A stretch of DNA of 64,000 bases from Serratia marcescens. Lineage in GTDB: Bacteria > Pseudomonadota > Gammaproteobacteria > Enterobacterales > Enterobacteriaceae. Below are positions 30,372 through 40,925 of this stretch, piece after piece. Made by a program: the position numbers and the translations under genes. Location: the NCBI GenBank assembly GCA_015548865.1, contig JADMXW010000002.1, positions 209,107-273,106 of the forward strand. Direction: 5' to 3'. The notes below the pieces were generated by a model. That model was given only the letters and a program-made list of their open reading frames with translations. It made no database searches and had not been told where the DNA came from. Each line of letters opens with the position of its first letter. Positions within the stretch are counted from its first letter, which is position 1.

Positions 30372-31521
30372 CGGTATTCATCTCTTCAGGTGGTACAAAA
30401 TCAAGCGCTTTCGGGACAGGAAGATCTTTAGGTTTACGCGGGATGAGTCCCCCCTCACGCCGCCAACGTCTCAGTTGGTAAACCCATGCCAATACTTCCG
30501 CCACGGCAGCATACAGTGTTGCCGGAATGTGTTCGCCAATTTCTGCATGGCGAAACAGTGCACGCGCCAACGGCGGTGCCTCCAAAACAGGAATACGATG
30601 CTCGGCACCCAGTTCGCGAATACGCAGGGCAATTTCCCCAGCGCCCTTTGCCAAGACACGAGGTGCATTCATTTTTTTATCATCATATTGCAGGGCGACA
30701 GAATAGTGTGTCGGGTTGGTAACGATCACATCTGCCTTTGGCACATCGGCCATCATACGTCGCTGGGCCAGCGCACGCTGCTGTTGACGTATCCGTCCTT
30801 TGACATGCGGATCGCCTTCACTTTGCTTATGTTCATCGCGGATGTCCTGTTTACTCATCCGCAATTTTTTAAAATGACTCCAGAGCTGCCAGAAAACGTC
30901 AAAGGCCACCATGGGAACAAGCCCCAGAATGACAAAAAAAGCACATATCGCTACCAGTTCCAGCGCGTCTCCCAACGCGGCAATAGGCGGTTCAGAGACC
31001 AGATGGAGCATTTTCGGCCAGTTATGTAACAAGAACCAGCCAGCAATTGTTCCTACCAATATGGACTTGAGGATGGCCTTAAACAGCTCAGCCAGCACCT
31101 GCGAAGAAAATATGCGCTTTAACCCACTGATCGGATTCAGCTTTGTGAGATCAAATTTGATGGAGCTTGGGCTGAACAGTACTCCCCCCAGTAACATCGG
31201 GGCAGCAATCGCCACCAGTACAGCACCGACCATTAAGGGAATCAACGCTGAAACACCCTGCATCAGCAATGATCCCAAATGGCGCAATAGTAGCTTGTCA
31301 TCACTGACTAACCCGGGATCAAAATGAAGCCCCTGCGCCACCATGCCAGAAAGTTTCCGTGCCATTGAACTGCCGCCGAACCATAAGAGTGCCAGCCCTG
31401 AAATCAACATTAACAGTGACGTCAATTCGCGCGAACGCGGAATCTGGCCCTCTTCCCTCGCCTTCTCTTGTCGGTGGGGTGTGGGGGCCTCTGTTTTTTC
31501 CAGGTCGCTATCTTCAGCCAC
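30364..31521 (-). CDS. flhB: Flagellar export switch protein FlhB
   Basis: Export-gate protein whose self-cleavage switches export from rod/hook to filament substrates. The 385-residue product has four hydrophobic segments in the first 210 residues and an intact autocleavage motif NPTH with N269-P270. First gene of flhBAE on the minus strand, with a 217-bp gap to cheZ. Confidence 0.96.
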   Translation of the reverse strand: MAEDSDLEKTEAPTPHRQEKAREEGQIPRSRELTSLLMLISGLALLWFGGSSMARKLSGMVAQGLHFDPGLVSDDKLLLRHLGSLLMQGVSALIPLMVGAVLVAIAAPMLLGGVLFSPSSIKFDLTKLNPISGLKRIFSSQVLAELFKAILKSILVGTIAGWFLLHNWPKMLHLVSEPPIAALGDALELVAICAFFVILGLVPMVAFDVFWQLWSHFKKLRMSKQDIRDEHKQSEGDPHVKGRIRQQQRALAQRRMMADVPKADVIVTNPTHYSVALQYDDKKMNAPRVLAKGAGEIALRIRELGAEHRIPVLEAPPLARALFRHAEIGEHIPATLYAAVAEVLAWVYQLRRWRREGGLIPRKPKDLPVPKALDFVPPEEMNTDA

Positions 31522-31649
31522 AGCCGTGTTCCGATCGCATTCAGTCAGGTTAAGAGGTAATGCTTAGCATGACAAATGTCTGCGATCCTTATGGCTTGAA
31601 CAACGAAATAAACCTATAGCTTATTCAGGGATAGGATAGACACAATAGA

Positions 31650-31685
31650 AACACCGTGACTGACTTGCTGATCAATCACGGTGTT
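31650..31685 (-). terminator. Probable terminator after cheZ
   Basis: A 10-bp perfect stem (31650-31659 with 31676-31685) with a 16-nt loop, 54 nt downstream of the cheZ stop. On the minus strand it reads into GTTTCTATTG, a weak T tail, so termination strength is uncertain. Confidence 0.55.
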
Positions 31686-31738
31686 AATGAAGCGCAATCA
31701 GCGGGAGGTGCGACGTTGCCTCTCTCCCGTTAATCACA

Positions 31739-32386
31739 TTAGAAACCCAGGCTGTCCAACAAATCATCAACCTGATCCTGGCTGGATACCACCCCTGTGG
31801 CGGTTTTATCCAATTGAGGACCATTGAGCAAACTTTCATTTGGCCGTTTCTTCTCAGCCGATTGCTCTGGCATGTTTTCTAGCAACACCATGAGCAATTG
31901 TTTTTCGATTTCCTGAATCACCGACATCATGCGTTTGATGACCTGACCCGTGAGATCCTGGAAATCCTGCGCCATCATGATTTCTAACAGTTGCGCGTTA
32001 GTAAAAGAGGTGTGCTGTGGTACATCATTCAAATAATTACGCGTGTCCGTGACCAGCTCTTTTGCTTCGGCCAGTTCAATCGGGTTTTCAAACCATTGAT
32101 CCCAACGCGCTTTCAGCGACTTGGCTTCAGACTCAAGTTGGTTTTGTACAGGCTGGGCAGCTTCAACACTGCTTAACGCACGTTCTGCTGCTTGCGCTGT
32201 CATTTGTACCACATAGTCCAGACGATCGCGTGCATCGGGAATTGCTTCCGCCGCTTCTGCAATCGCCTGATCCAAACCCAGTTCGCGCAAGCTATCACGC
32301 AGCATGCGAGTCAATTGGCCAATACGGGAAATAATTTCTGTTGCTGAGGCAGTATCATTCACCGGTGGCATAGGATGTGACGTCAT
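31739..32386 (-). CDS. cheZ: CheY-P phosphatase CheZ
   Basis: Removes phosphate from CheY-P. The 215-residue product (E. coli 214) is a long helical hairpin. The catalytic region [18 protein letters not shown] (about 140-157) retains the Asp and Gln needed for activity. The C-terminal CheY-binding peptide ([13 protein letters not shown]) is intact. Last gene of the chemotaxis operon, 9 nt after cheY. Confidence 0.96.
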   Translation of the reverse strand: MTSHPMPPVNDTASATEIISRIGQLTRMLRDSLRELGLDQAIAEAAEAIPDARDRLDYVVQMTAQAAERALSSVEAAQPVQNQLESEAKSLKARWDQWFENPIELAEAKELVTDTRNYLNDVPQHTSFTNAQLLEIMMAQDFQDLTGQVIKRMMSVIQEIEKQLLMVLLENMPEQSAEKKRPNESLLNGPQLDKTATGVVSSQDQVDDLLDSLGF

Positions 32387-32395
32387 AAGATCCCC

Positions 32396-32800
<405 letters not shown>

Positions 32801-32826
32801 TTATTGCTCCCTGGGAGCTGCTGTTG

Positions 32827-33879
32827 CTATATACGTAATGCCTGTCCGGCAGAAATTTGTGCCAGCATGCGCTGGCTCACCTGGCTTAAATCTACCACTT
32901 CATCGACCCCACCCATGGCAATGGCTTCGCGTGGCATACCAAACACCACGCAGCTTGCCTCATTTTGCGCCAGGGTGTAAGCGCCAGCCTGATGCATTGC
33001 CAGCATCCCAGCTGCACCGTCGTTTCCCATCCCAGTGAGGATAACCCCCACCGCATTTCGTCCGGCATACTGCGCGACCGAACGAAATAATACATCCACT
33101 GACGGGCGATGCCGGTTTACCGGCGGCCCATCGTTTAACCTTACCTGATAGTTGGCACCACTTTTTACTAACTCCAAATGGCGGGCTCCAGGCGCAATAT
33201 ACGCGTGCCCCGGTAAAACACGCTCACCATCTTCCGCTTCTTTTACCGTAATCTGACACAACTTATTCAATCGCTCAGCAAACGATTTGGTGAAACCGGG
33301 CGGCATGTGCTGGGTGATCAGCAACGCCGGACTGGTTGCTGGCAACGGTTGCAGCACTTGCCGAATCGCTTCTGTACCGCCCGTTGACGCGCCGATAGCA
33401 ATCAGCTTCTCACTGCTCAGTATCGGGGTATGTTGAATGATTTTGGTTGGTTCGCTGGAAGTGCTGCGCTGCGGTAAGCGCGCTTTGGCTGCCATACGAA
33501 TTTTTTCCGCAATCAATTCGCTGTAAGCCAGCATGCCTTCACGAATGCCCAGCTGTGGTTTGGTCACGAAATCAATCGCCCCCAACTCCAACGCGCGTAA
33601 CGTCACTTCAGAGCCCTTTCCCGTCAGCGACGAGACCATCACTACAGGCATGGGACGCAAGCGCATCAGTTTTTCCAGAAAATCCAATCCGTCCATGCGC
33701 GGCATTTCCACATCCAGCGTCAAGACCTCAGGATTAAATTTCTTGATCAAATCGCGGGCAACCAACGGATCGGGGGCAGTGGCAACCACTTCCATATCCG
33801 GATGGCTGTTGATAATTTCCGTCATGATCTGACGCATAAGCGCCGAGTCATCTACACAAAGCACTTTAATCTTGCTCAT
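32827..33879 (-). CDS. cheB: Chemoreceptor methylesterase CheB
   Basis: Demethylates and deamidates receptors for adaptation. The 350-residue product has an N-terminal receiver with phosphoacceptor D56 ([12 protein letters not shown]) and a C-terminal esterase. The Ser of [11 protein letters not shown], the His of [10 protein letters not shown] and the Asp of [10 protein letters not shown] form the expected catalytic triad. Its start overlaps the cheR stop by one base. Confidence 0.97.
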   Translation of the reverse strand: MSKIKVLCVDDSALMRQIMTEIINSHPDMEVVATAPDPLVARDLIKKFNPEVLTLDVEMPRMDGLDFLEKLMRLRPMPVVMVSSLTGKGSEVTLRALELGAIDFVTKPQLGIREGMLAYSELIAEKIRMAAKARLPQRSTSSEPTKIIQHTPILSSEKLIAIGASTGGTEAIRQVLQPLPATSPALLITQHMPPGFTKSFAERLNKLCQITVKEAEDGERVLPGHAYIAPGARHLELVKSGANYQVRLNDGPPVNRHRPSVDVLFRSVAQYAGRNAVGVILTGMGNDGAAGMLAMHQAGAYTLAQNEASCVVFGMPREAIAMGGVDEVVDLSQVSQRMLAQISAGQALRI

Positions 33880-34751
33880 TATCTTTCCTTAGCCAGCCCA
33901 TAGACCGTCTGCCCGCGCAAGTAGAACTCTCGACTGATCTGGCTGAAGTTTTCTGAATGGCCGGCAAATAACAACCCACCCGGCTTAAGCATAGGGACAA
34001 AGCGACGCAAAATGCGCTCCTGCGTCTCTTTATCAAAGTAAATCATTATATTACGGCAGAAAATAGCATCAAATGGCGCAGGAACGTCCCATGAGGGTGC
34101 CAACAGGTTCAACTGTTGAAAATGCACCATCGCGGCAAGTTCAGGCCTTACACGCACCAAACCACTGTGAGGCCCGGTACCGCGTAAAAAGAACTTTTGC
34201 AATTGTTGTGGAGAGAGCGTGCGCAACTCTTCCTGACGGTAAATACCCGCCGTGGCTTTTTCCAGTACCTGCGTATCAATATCGCTGGCCCAGATCTGAC
34301 AGCCGCTAACGCGGTTCCCCAACACCTCAGCCAACGTGATCGCCAATGAATATGGCTCTTCGCCGGTCGATGCCGCCGTGCTCCAAACGGTGTAACCGTT
34401 TGGTCTCGATCGCGCATGCTCGGCAAGAATCGGAAAATGGTGCGCTTCACGAAAAAACGCCGTCAGGTTTGTCGTCAATGCGTTGATAAACGCCTGCCAT
34501 TCAGGACTGTTGACATCCGCTTCCAGCAACGCCAAATACTGCCCGAAATCATTAAGCCCCAAGGTACGCAACCGCCTTACCAAGCGGTTGTAGACCATTT
34601 CACGTTTATGATCGGCCAGCACAATGCCAGCTCGTTGGTAAATCAACTGACTGATACGTCGGAAATGCGTATCTGACAACGGCAATCTATCGACCATCTG
34701 CGTCAGGATAGACGCAGATTCAAGGCGATTTGGCGATGGGTTATTTTTCAT
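33879..34751 (-). CDS. cheR: Chemoreceptor methyltransferase CheR
   Basis: SAM-dependent methyltransferase of receptor glutamates. I chose the ATG at 34751 ([12 protein letters not shown], 290 residues, near E. coli's 286); an in-frame ATG at 34769 is also possible and neither ribosome site is strong. The N-terminal helical domain ([18 protein letters not shown]) and the SAM-binding domain ([16 protein letters not shown]) are intact. The CheR beta-subdomain can tether to NWETF tails such as that of the neighbouring receptor. Confidence 0.94.
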   Translation of the reverse strand: MKNNPSPNRLESASILTQMVDRLPLSDTHFRRISQLIYQRAGIVLADHKREMVYNRLVRRLRTLGLNDFGQYLALLEADVNSPEWQAFINALTTNLTAFFREAHHFPILAEHARSRPNGYTVWSTAASTGEEPYSLAITLAEVLGNRVSGCQIWASDIDTQVLEKATAGIYRQEELRTLSPQQLQKFFLRGTGPHSGLVRVRPELAAMVHFQQLNLLAPSWDVPAPFDAIFCRNIMIYFDKETQERILRRFVPMLKPGGLLFAGHSENFSQISREFYLRGQTVYGLAKER

Positions 34752-34790
34752 ATCAAACCGCTCAAACATCAATTAAGGTTATAGAGTTAT

Positions 34791-36407
34791 TCAATCCAGC
34801 CTTTCCTTTAACGCGAGTGCAGGTGTTACTGTGTAAGTATTAGTCGATATTTCATCGTCGGTCACGTCGAGACGGAAAACTGAAACTGCATCCGTCAACA
34901 TCATCGCCTGAGCTTCCAGCGCCTGAACAGCGGAAGAGGCTTCTTCAACCAACGCGGCGTTCTGCTGGGTTGCGCTATCCATTTCTGTAACAGCTTGAGC
35001 TACCTGCTCAATTCCCCTGCTCTGTTCATCAGAAGCAGAAGCGATTTCTCCCATAATGTCCGTCACGCGCTTCACGGCCGTAACGATATCATCCATTGTG
35101 GTGCCCGCATCCTTCACCAACACAGATCCTTGCTCAACGCGGCCGACGGACTCCTCTATCAGCGCTTTGATCTCTTTTGCTGCCTGGGCACTGCGCTGTG
35201 CCAGACTGCGAACTTCTCCTGCTACCACGGCAAAACCACGGCCTTGCTCACCTGCACGCGCAGCCTCAACGGCGGCATTCAGCGCCAATATATTGGTCTG
35301 GAAAGCAATACCGTCAATAACACCTGTGATATCACTGATTTTACGTGAGCTCACAGCGATATCCTGCATCGTTTTCACCACGCCAGTGGTAATTTCTCCC
35401 CCTTTGTGGGCAGTAAGGGTGGTCTCCTGAGCCAACTTGGAGGCCTGGTGCGCATTATCCGCATTTTGCTTCACGATCGCGGTTAATTGTTCCATGCTGG
35501 CGGCCGTCTGTTCCAACGCTGTTGCTTGGGATTCGGTACGCGAAGATAAATCTACGTTACCGGCCGAAATTTCCCTCACCCCCAGCAGCATGCCATTTGC
35601 CCCCTGCCGAACAGTATGTACTGTCGTGGCCAGCGAGGTCTGCATATGTTGCAGCGCGGTAAACATGACCCCAATTTCATTCTGACCATAGTCAGCGATT
35701 TTGACCGTCAGATGCCCCTGAGCAATATGTTCAAAATACTCACGCATGGTATTTAGCGGCGTAAGAATGATTCTGCGTAGCCACACGACAGCAACACCCA
35801 CCAAGACCAAGGAAAGCACAACAACAATACCAAACGACCAAGTTGAGTGATTGTAAGAGTCACGGCTTGCCTGCCCAGCCTGCTGCAAATGCGTCTGTAC
35901 ATACGTCAGGTAAGCAGAAAAGCTCTTCTCAAAATTATCCTGGAACGATTGTGTCGGTTGGTCGAGAAACGGTTGCAACTGGCCCTTATCGAGAAAGCCA
36001 ATCAGTTCCGCCAACGCGCCATTAAGTTTTTCATAACTGGCTTTGGTACTGTCCGCCAGACGCAATCCTTCATCAGTTAGTTGCGTGGTGGCAATGAACT
36101 GTTTGAAATAGACATCTGCCTGCGCCAGCGAGGCACGCGCACTGTTCATCAGTACAGACACTTGCTCTTGCGGAACGTTACGCGCTGCGCGCGTTGCAGC
36201 ACGGTTCAAGGTATTGCGCGTTTGCAGTAACGCCACCCAACTTTGGCTTAAACTGTCACGCTGCTGGCTTACCGTCTCTACACGCGTAAAGTTCTGATAA
36301 TCCGTTTTGAACGCCGTAAACGATAGGCTGCTAGAGACCAACTGCACGGCACAAAACACAAACAACAACACAAACAAACCGGTAGAAACACGAATTCGCG
36401 TCAACAT
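34791..36407 (-). CDS. Methyl-accepting chemotaxis protein, Tar/Tsr class without NWETF tail
   Basis: Transmembrane chemoreceptor of 538 residues: TM1 about 7-28, four-helix ligand domain to about 190, TM2 about 192-212, HAMP, then the signalling domain with the hairpin tip around [20 protein letters not shown]. The ligand domain keeps R64, N68, R69 and R73 in [11 protein letters not shown], with a DQPTQ motif at 149-153, the amino-acid-binding pattern of Tar and Tsr. It ends ALKERLD, so it lacks the CheR/CheB-tethering pentapeptide and may need help from tailed receptors. Position suggests the tar or tap slot; the ligand is not known. Confidence 0.93.
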   Translation of the reverse strand: MLTRIRVSTGLFVLLFVFCAVQLVSSSLSFTAFKTDYQNFTRVETVSQQRDSLSQSWVALLQTRNTLNRAATRAARNVPQEQVSVLMNSARASLAQADVYFKQFIATTQLTDEGLRLADSTKASYEKLNGALAELIGFLDKGQLQPFLDQPTQSFQDNFEKSFSAYLTYVQTHLQQAGQASRDSYNHSTWSFGIVVVLSLVLVGVAVVWLRRIILTPLNTMREYFEHIAQGHLTVKIADYGQNEIGVMFTALQHMQTSLATTVHTVRQGANGMLLGVREISAGNVDLSSRTESQATALEQTAASMEQLTAIVKQNADNAHQASKLAQETTLTAHKGGEITTGVVKTMQDIAVSSRKISDITGVIDGIAFQTNILALNAAVEAARAGEQGRGFAVVAGEVRSLAQRSAQAAKEIKALIEESVGRVEQGSVLVKDAGTTMDDIVTAVKRVTDIMGEIASASDEQSRGIEQVAQAVTEMDSATQQNAALVEEASSAVQALEAQAMMLTDAVSVFRLDVTDDEISTNTYTVTPALALKERLD

Positions 36408-36429
36408 ACTGCCTCCAACCTGGTGATCG

Positions 36430-36445
36430 GTCGGCTAAAGCCGAC
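36430..36445. other. Inverted repeat between the two receptor genes
   Basis: Perfect inverted repeat GTCGGCTAAAGCCGAC in the gap upstream of the 34791-36407 receptor, about 22 nt before its start. It is a short hairpin of unknown role and could affect expression of the downstream receptor. Confidence 0.5.
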
Positions 36446-36518
36446 ACGATCGATACGTTCTTGTTTTAAACTGCTGCTTTTTTACATAGCAGTGTCAGAA
36501 ATAAACGGGGTATTTTGA

Positions 36519-38216
36519 TTAGAAAGTTTCCCAGTTATCTGACGTTGCGGCTCTCGCTATTTTTTTGCTCCCCGCTGACGCCGTCGGTAACAGGGCTGGC
36601 CGTGCCGCATTCTCAACGCGTGCTGTCGCTGTTGATGCAGCAAGTGGACGTGCGCCCTGCACCGGCAATTGGAATACCGCAACCGCCTGATTCAATCCCA
36701 TCACTTGCTGTTCCAGTGCTGCCGCTGCCGCTGCGGATTCCTCAACCAACGCAGAGTTCTGCTGTGTCACGCGATCCATTTCTGTCACGGCCAAACCCAC
36801 TTGGCCAATGCCTTTACTCTGCTCATCAGACGCTGAGGCGATCTCTCCCATGATATCGGTAACGCGTGTCACCGAGCTGAGAATCTCGCCCATGGTTTCG
36901 CCCGCACTTTCTACTAATACAGATCCTTCATCGACACGATTTACAGAATCTTCAATCAAACTTTTAATTTCTTTGGCCGCTTGTGCACTGCGTTGTGCCA
37001 AATTACGCACTTCTCCTGCTACCACAGCGAACCCACGGCCTTGTTCTCCGGCTCGCGCCGCTTCAACAGCGGCATTCAATGCCAGGATATTAGTTTGGAA
37101 AGCAATACCATCAATCACACTGGTGATATCGGCGATTTTCTGCGAGCTACCAGCAATGTTGTGCATGGTTTTCACGACATTATCGACTACTTTGCCACCA
37201 CGCTGGGCGGTTTCAGAAGCGCTCAACGCCAATTGGCTTGCCTGGCGCGCATTTTCCGCATTCTGCCGTACGGTTGCGGTCAGTTGCTCCATGCTTGCCG
37301 CCGTTTGCTCCAACGATGAAGCCTGCTCTTCTGTACGCGACGAGAGATCGTTATTCCCCGCGCTGATTTCTGATGCCCCGGTGTAGATGGCATCCGCACC
37401 ATTGCGCACAGCGCTGACCGTGTTGATCAACTCAGCCTGCATATGGCGCATACTGTCTGCCAGCATCCCCATTTCATTGCTGCTGTGATAATTCATGTTC
37501 TGCGTCAGATCACCACGCGCAATGTGTCGCGTGTGCTCCACTATATTATTCAGCGGGTGGATTAATATACGTTGGATACCGAACCAGGCGAGTAATATCA
37601 GTGCGACAACAACAATAATGACCGTACCCAATATCCATAAGGCAGATTGATAAGCACTCTCGTTGCGTGAGATTTCCGTATTATATAATTTCTCGCTCTC
37701 TGCTTTATATGCATTGTACGCTTTTTCAAATCCATCTTGATAGCTCTGCGTTGGCTGATCGATAAACTTTTTTATTTCTCCTGCAGAAAGCAATTGAATT
37801 AACTCTGCCAGCGCCGCATTCAGCGTATCGTAATTATTTTTGACATCTTGCGCGACAATGTTGCTCTGCTGTACCGAGCGCACGATTTTTTCGTAGTCTG
37901 CAAAGTATTTGTTTGCACTCACTAATTGTCGTTGCGCATCTTCCAACAAAGCTTTTACTGACGAGCCAGTGCCAACACCGCTGGCATCCAGCGCAAAACG
38001 GCTGCTCGCACGATTGAGGGTATTTCGGGTTTGCAATAAATAAGACCAGCTTGCATCAAGAGCAGACTTTTGATTGTTAATAATGAGTGTATTCCCAAAT
38101 ACCTCTTTATCATTTTTCAACGCGTTGAAAAATAGCCCACCGGAAACAAGTTGCAGCATACCAAATAGCAGCAATACACAAAGTAGCGCTGTAACAATTT
38201 TAATACGATTTAACAT
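36519..38216 (-). CDS. tsr: Tsr-like methyl-accepting chemotaxis protein
   Basis: Chemoreceptor of 565 residues closest to the E. coli serine receptor Tsr: it starts [20 protein letters not shown], and the serine-pocket residues R64, N68 and T156 (in [13 protein letters not shown]) are in the same numbered positions. TM1 about 7-30, TM2 about 192-215, HAMP, methylation helices and the conserved tip follow. It ends in NWETF, the CheR/CheB-tethering pentapeptide. Serine sensing is inferred from these residues. Confidence 0.94.
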   Translation of the reverse strand: MLNRIKIVTALLCVLLLFGMLQLVSGGLFFNALKNDKEVFGNTLIINNQKSALDASWSYLLQTRNTLNRASSRFALDASGVGTGSSVKALLEDAQRQLVSANKYFADYEKIVRSVQQSNIVAQDVKNNYDTLNAALAELIQLLSAGEIKKFIDQPTQSYQDGFEKAYNAYKAESEKLYNTEISRNESAYQSALWILGTVIIVVVALILLAWFGIQRILIHPLNNIVEHTRHIARGDLTQNMNYHSSNEMGMLADSMRHMQAELINTVSAVRNGADAIYTGASEISAGNNDLSSRTEEQASSLEQTAASMEQLTATVRQNAENARQASQLALSASETAQRGGKVVDNVVKTMHNIAGSSQKIADITSVIDGIAFQTNILALNAAVEAARAGEQGRGFAVVAGEVRNLAQRSAQAAKEIKSLIEDSVNRVDEGSVLVESAGETMGEILSSVTRVTDIMGEIASASDEQSKGIGQVGLAVTEMDRVTQQNSALVEESAAAAAALEQQVMGLNQAVAVFQLPVQGARPLAASTATARVENAARPALLPTASAGSKKIARAATSDNWETF

Positions 38217-38241
38217 ATGACGCCTTTTAAGTATACAAATA

Positions 38242-38255
38242 GCCGGAAAACCGGC
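38242..38255. other. Inverted repeat upstream of the tsr-like gene
   Basis: GCCGG-AAAA-CCGGC, 26 nt before the tsr-like start codon, in the receptor leader on the minus strand. With the hairpin at 36430-36445 it suggests each receptor leader carries a small GC hairpin; the function is unknown. Confidence 0.45.
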
Positions 38256-38309
38256 ATCAGATTGGAATGTGTTCCAGATGACCTAAATAGAGAAAAGAGC
38301 AAGAAAGGT

Positions 38310-38333
38310 CAGAGCCATCCAACGATGGCTCTG
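38310..38333 (-). terminator. Hairpin after cheW, possible terminator or attenuator
   Basis: A 10-bp stem CAGAGCCATC/GATGGCTCTG (38310-38319 with 38324-38333), 9 nt downstream of the cheW stop. On the minus strand the T-run precedes the hairpin and only a broken T-rich stretch follows, so it may attenuate transcription between cheAW and the receptors or stabilise the cheW 3' end. Confidence 0.5.
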
Positions 38334-38342
38334 AAAAAAAGA

Positions 38343-38849
38343 TTATGCTTTTGCAACGATGTCAACTAACGCCATTTCTTCACTGCTGAGCAATTTTTCA
38401 ATATCTACCAGAATCAGCATTCTCTCGCCCAGTGAACCGAGCCCCGTCAAATATTCTGTAGACAGGGTGACAGCGAATTCAGGCGCAGGGCGAATCTGAT
38501 CTGCCGTTAGCGACAGTACATCTGATACGCCATCAACCACGATCCCAACAACACGCTGGCCCAGATTGAGCACGATAACGACGGTGTTGTCATCGTAATC
38601 CACTTCCTGCTGGGCAAACTTAATGCGCAGATCGACGATAGGAACGATAACACCACGCAGATTCGTCACCCCTTTGATGAAAGATGGTGTGTTTGCAATG
38701 CGTGTAACCTGATCGTAGCCTCGGATCTCTTGCACTTTAAGGATATCGACGCCGTACTCCTCGTCGCCCAGTGTGAAAATCAGGAACTCCTGTCCTACGG
38801 TTTCACCGGCTATTTTTGTGACGTTGGCAAGTCCAGTCATGTTTTTCAC
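38343..38849 (-). CDS. cheW: Chemotaxis coupling protein CheW
   Basis: SH3-like adaptor linking receptors to CheA. The 168-residue product (E. coli 167) contains the [20 protein letters not shown] start of the first barrel and the [14 protein letters not shown] motif near 65-78. It follows cheA by 26 nt in the motAB-cheAW operon. Confidence 0.97.
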   Translation of the reverse strand: MKNMTGLANVTKIAGETVGQEFLIFTLGDEEYGVDILKVQEIRGYDQVTRIANTPSFIKGVTNLRGVIVPIVDLRIKFAQQEVDYDDNTVVIVLNLGQRVVGIVVDGVSDVLSLTADQIRPAPEFAVTLSTEYLTGLGSLGERMLILVDIEKLLSSEEMALVDIVAKA

Positions 38850-38875
38850 CTTAATTATTCACGTTCTATGTGTTA

Positions 38876-40921
38876 TTACGCCGCGGTCTCAACAACACGC
38901 TTTTCACGATTCAATGCCTGCAACGCCGAAACGTCGACAATCAGCGCCACGCTGCCATCACCTAAAATGGTAGCGGCGGAAACACCCGGCACTTTGCGAT
39001 AGTTGCTTTCCAGATTCTTCACGACAACCTGATGTTGGCCAATCAATTGATCGACCAGCAGTGCATAACGGCGACCCGCGCTCTGAAGAATGACGACGAT
39101 ACCCTGCGTTGCGTCTGTCTTCGCGCCTTCAACATCAAAAATGTGGAACAGTTCAACCAGAGGCAGATATTCGCCCCGCACTTGCAGCACGCGTTCTCCA
39201 CCCGCCAATGGATAAATATCCTCGGCACGGGGTTGCAAAGATTCCATCACAGCACCAAGAGGCAGGATAAAGACTTCGCGACTGACCTTGACAGACATAC
39301 CGTCCAGTATCGCCAATGTGAGCGGCAGTAAAATGCGGATCGTGGTGCCCTTTCCTGCCTGGAAGTGAATTTCAACGTGTCCCCCCATCTCCTGGATGTT
39401 ACGTTTTACCACGTCCATTCCCACACCACGCCCGGAAACATCGGTCACTTTTTCTGCCGTGGAGAAGCCTGGGGCAAAAATCAACATTCCGACCTCTTCA
39501 TCAGACATGTTCTCGTTTACCGCCAGACCTTGAGACAAGGCTTTCGCTAAAATACGCTCACGGTTCAAGCCCGCACCATCATCAATAACCTCGATACAGA
39601 TATTCCCACCCTGATGTTCCGCTGACAGTGTCAGATTACCGACCGGCGATTTGCCTGCCGCAACACGTTTCTCAGGGGACTCAATACCGTGGTCAAGGCT
39701 GTTACGCACCAGGTGAGTAAGGGGATCGATAATGCGTTCAATCAGACTCTTATCCAATTCAGTAGAGCTGCCGATCTGAGTCAACTCGACCTGTTTGTCC
39801 AGTTTGGCCGCCAAATCGCGCACCAGACGCGGGAATCGGCTGAAAACATATTCCATCGGCATCATACGGATGGACATCACAGACTCTTGTAAATCACGCG
39901 CGTTTCGCTCCAACTGCCCCATGCTGTTAAGCAGATCAGCATGCACCACCGGGTCGAGCCCCGAGGAACGCTGCGCCAGCATAGATTGGGTAATCACCAG
40001 TTCCCCAACAAGGTTGATTAACTGGTCTACTTTTTCTACCGCAACGCGAATGCTGGTGTCACCGGTTTTAGGCCGATTTTTGTTTGCATCGTGTGCGGGT
40101 TGAGCGGGCTGCGCCTTCGCAGCAGCGGGTGCTGAAGGTGCTTCAACCTTCGCTTCTATTGCAGGCTGTGACACCGCTGGCACCACAGTCAACTCGGGTG
40201 CAGGTGCAGCAGTCGGGGCTGCGACGATCGCAGGTGCAGACGCACCAAAATGAATTTGGTCGGGCTCCAGCACAAAACAGAGCACTGCGCTGATATCGTC
40301 TTCACTCTCAGATGTGAGCAGGGAGACATCCAGGCTGGTGTCCGTTTGGTGAGGATCTTTGACCGTCCCTAGGTTGCCTAACTCTTCCAGCATTTGAGGA
40401 ATTTCTTGCGCTTTGAGTCCGGTGAGAGAAATACGCATTTCACCGTTTCCAGCCTGAGCAGGCGCTGAGGTTGCAACAGGTGTACTTTCAGCGGCGACAG
40501 CCGGGGCCGCTGGCACACTACCTTCCCCTTTGGCATCTAACGCCAGTTGGCGCAGTGCCTGACAGATATACTCAAAGCTCTCGGCATTGGGTTCCTGTGC
40601 GGTTTTATAAGCGTCCAACTGATCCTGCATAATATCTTTTGTTTCCAAAAACAGGTTGATGATATCGGTACTCAAACGCATTTCTCCGCGTCGCGCACCA
40701 TCAAGCAGGTTTTCCATCAAATGGGTGGTTTCCTGCAATACGGTAAAACCGAAGGTTCCTGCGCCACCTTTAATTGAGTGGGCGGCACGGAAGATGGCAT
40801 TCATTTGCTCAGTATCAGGGGCTTGTGGATCTAATAACAACAAATGTTGTTCCATATCCGCCAGTAATTCATCTGCTTCATCAAAAAATGTTTGATAAAA
40901 AGCACTCATGTCCATGCTCAC
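38876..40921 (-). CDS. cheA: Chemotaxis histidine kinase CheA
   Basis: Receptor-controlled kinase that phosphorylates CheY and CheB. The 681-residue product has a P1 domain with phospho-acceptor H48 (AAHSIKGGAGTFG), a P2 domain, an Ala/Pro-rich linker (about 225-275), P3 dimerisation, P4 kinase with the N box (HLVRNSLDHGIE) and G boxes (DDGAGLN, GRGVGMDVV), and P5. The start is a GTG giving MSMDMSAFYQ, matching the E. coli N-terminus. It lies 4 nt after motB. Confidence 0.97.
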   Translation of the reverse strand: MSMDMSAFYQTFFDEADELLADMEQHLLLLDPQAPDTEQMNAIFRAAHSIKGGAGTFGFTVLQETTHLMENLLDGARRGEMRLSTDIINLFLETKDIMQDQLDAYKTAQEPNAESFEYICQALRQLALDAKGEGSVPAAPAVAAESTPVATSAPAQAGNGEMRISLTGLKAQEIPQMLEELGNLGTVKDPHQTDTSLDVSLLTSESEDDISAVLCFVLEPDQIHFGASAPAIVAAPTAAPAPELTVVPAVSQPAIEAKVEAPSAPAAAKAQPAQPAHDANKNRPKTGDTSIRVAVEKVDQLINLVGELVITQSMLAQRSSGLDPVVHADLLNSMGQLERNARDLQESVMSIRMMPMEYVFSRFPRLVRDLAAKLDKQVELTQIGSSTELDKSLIERIIDPLTHLVRNSLDHGIESPEKRVAAGKSPVGNLTLSAEHQGGNICIEVIDDGAGLNRERILAKALSQGLAVNENMSDEEVGMLIFAPGFSTAEKVTDVSGRGVGMDVVKRNIQEMGGHVEIHFQAGKGTTIRILLPLTLAILDGMSVKVSREVFILPLGAVMESLQPRAEDIYPLAGGERVLQVRGEYLPLVELFHIFDVEGAKTDATQGIVVILQSAGRRYALLVDQLIGQHQVVVKNLESNYRKVPGVSAATILGDGSVALIVDVSALQALNREKRVVETAA

Positions 40922-40925
40922 GTGA

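Noticed and set aside
30142-31029. A 295-codon plus-strand frame over flhA/flhB (also 28536-29171)
   Set aside because: Antisense to conserved export-gate genes, without ribosome site or recognisable protein features.
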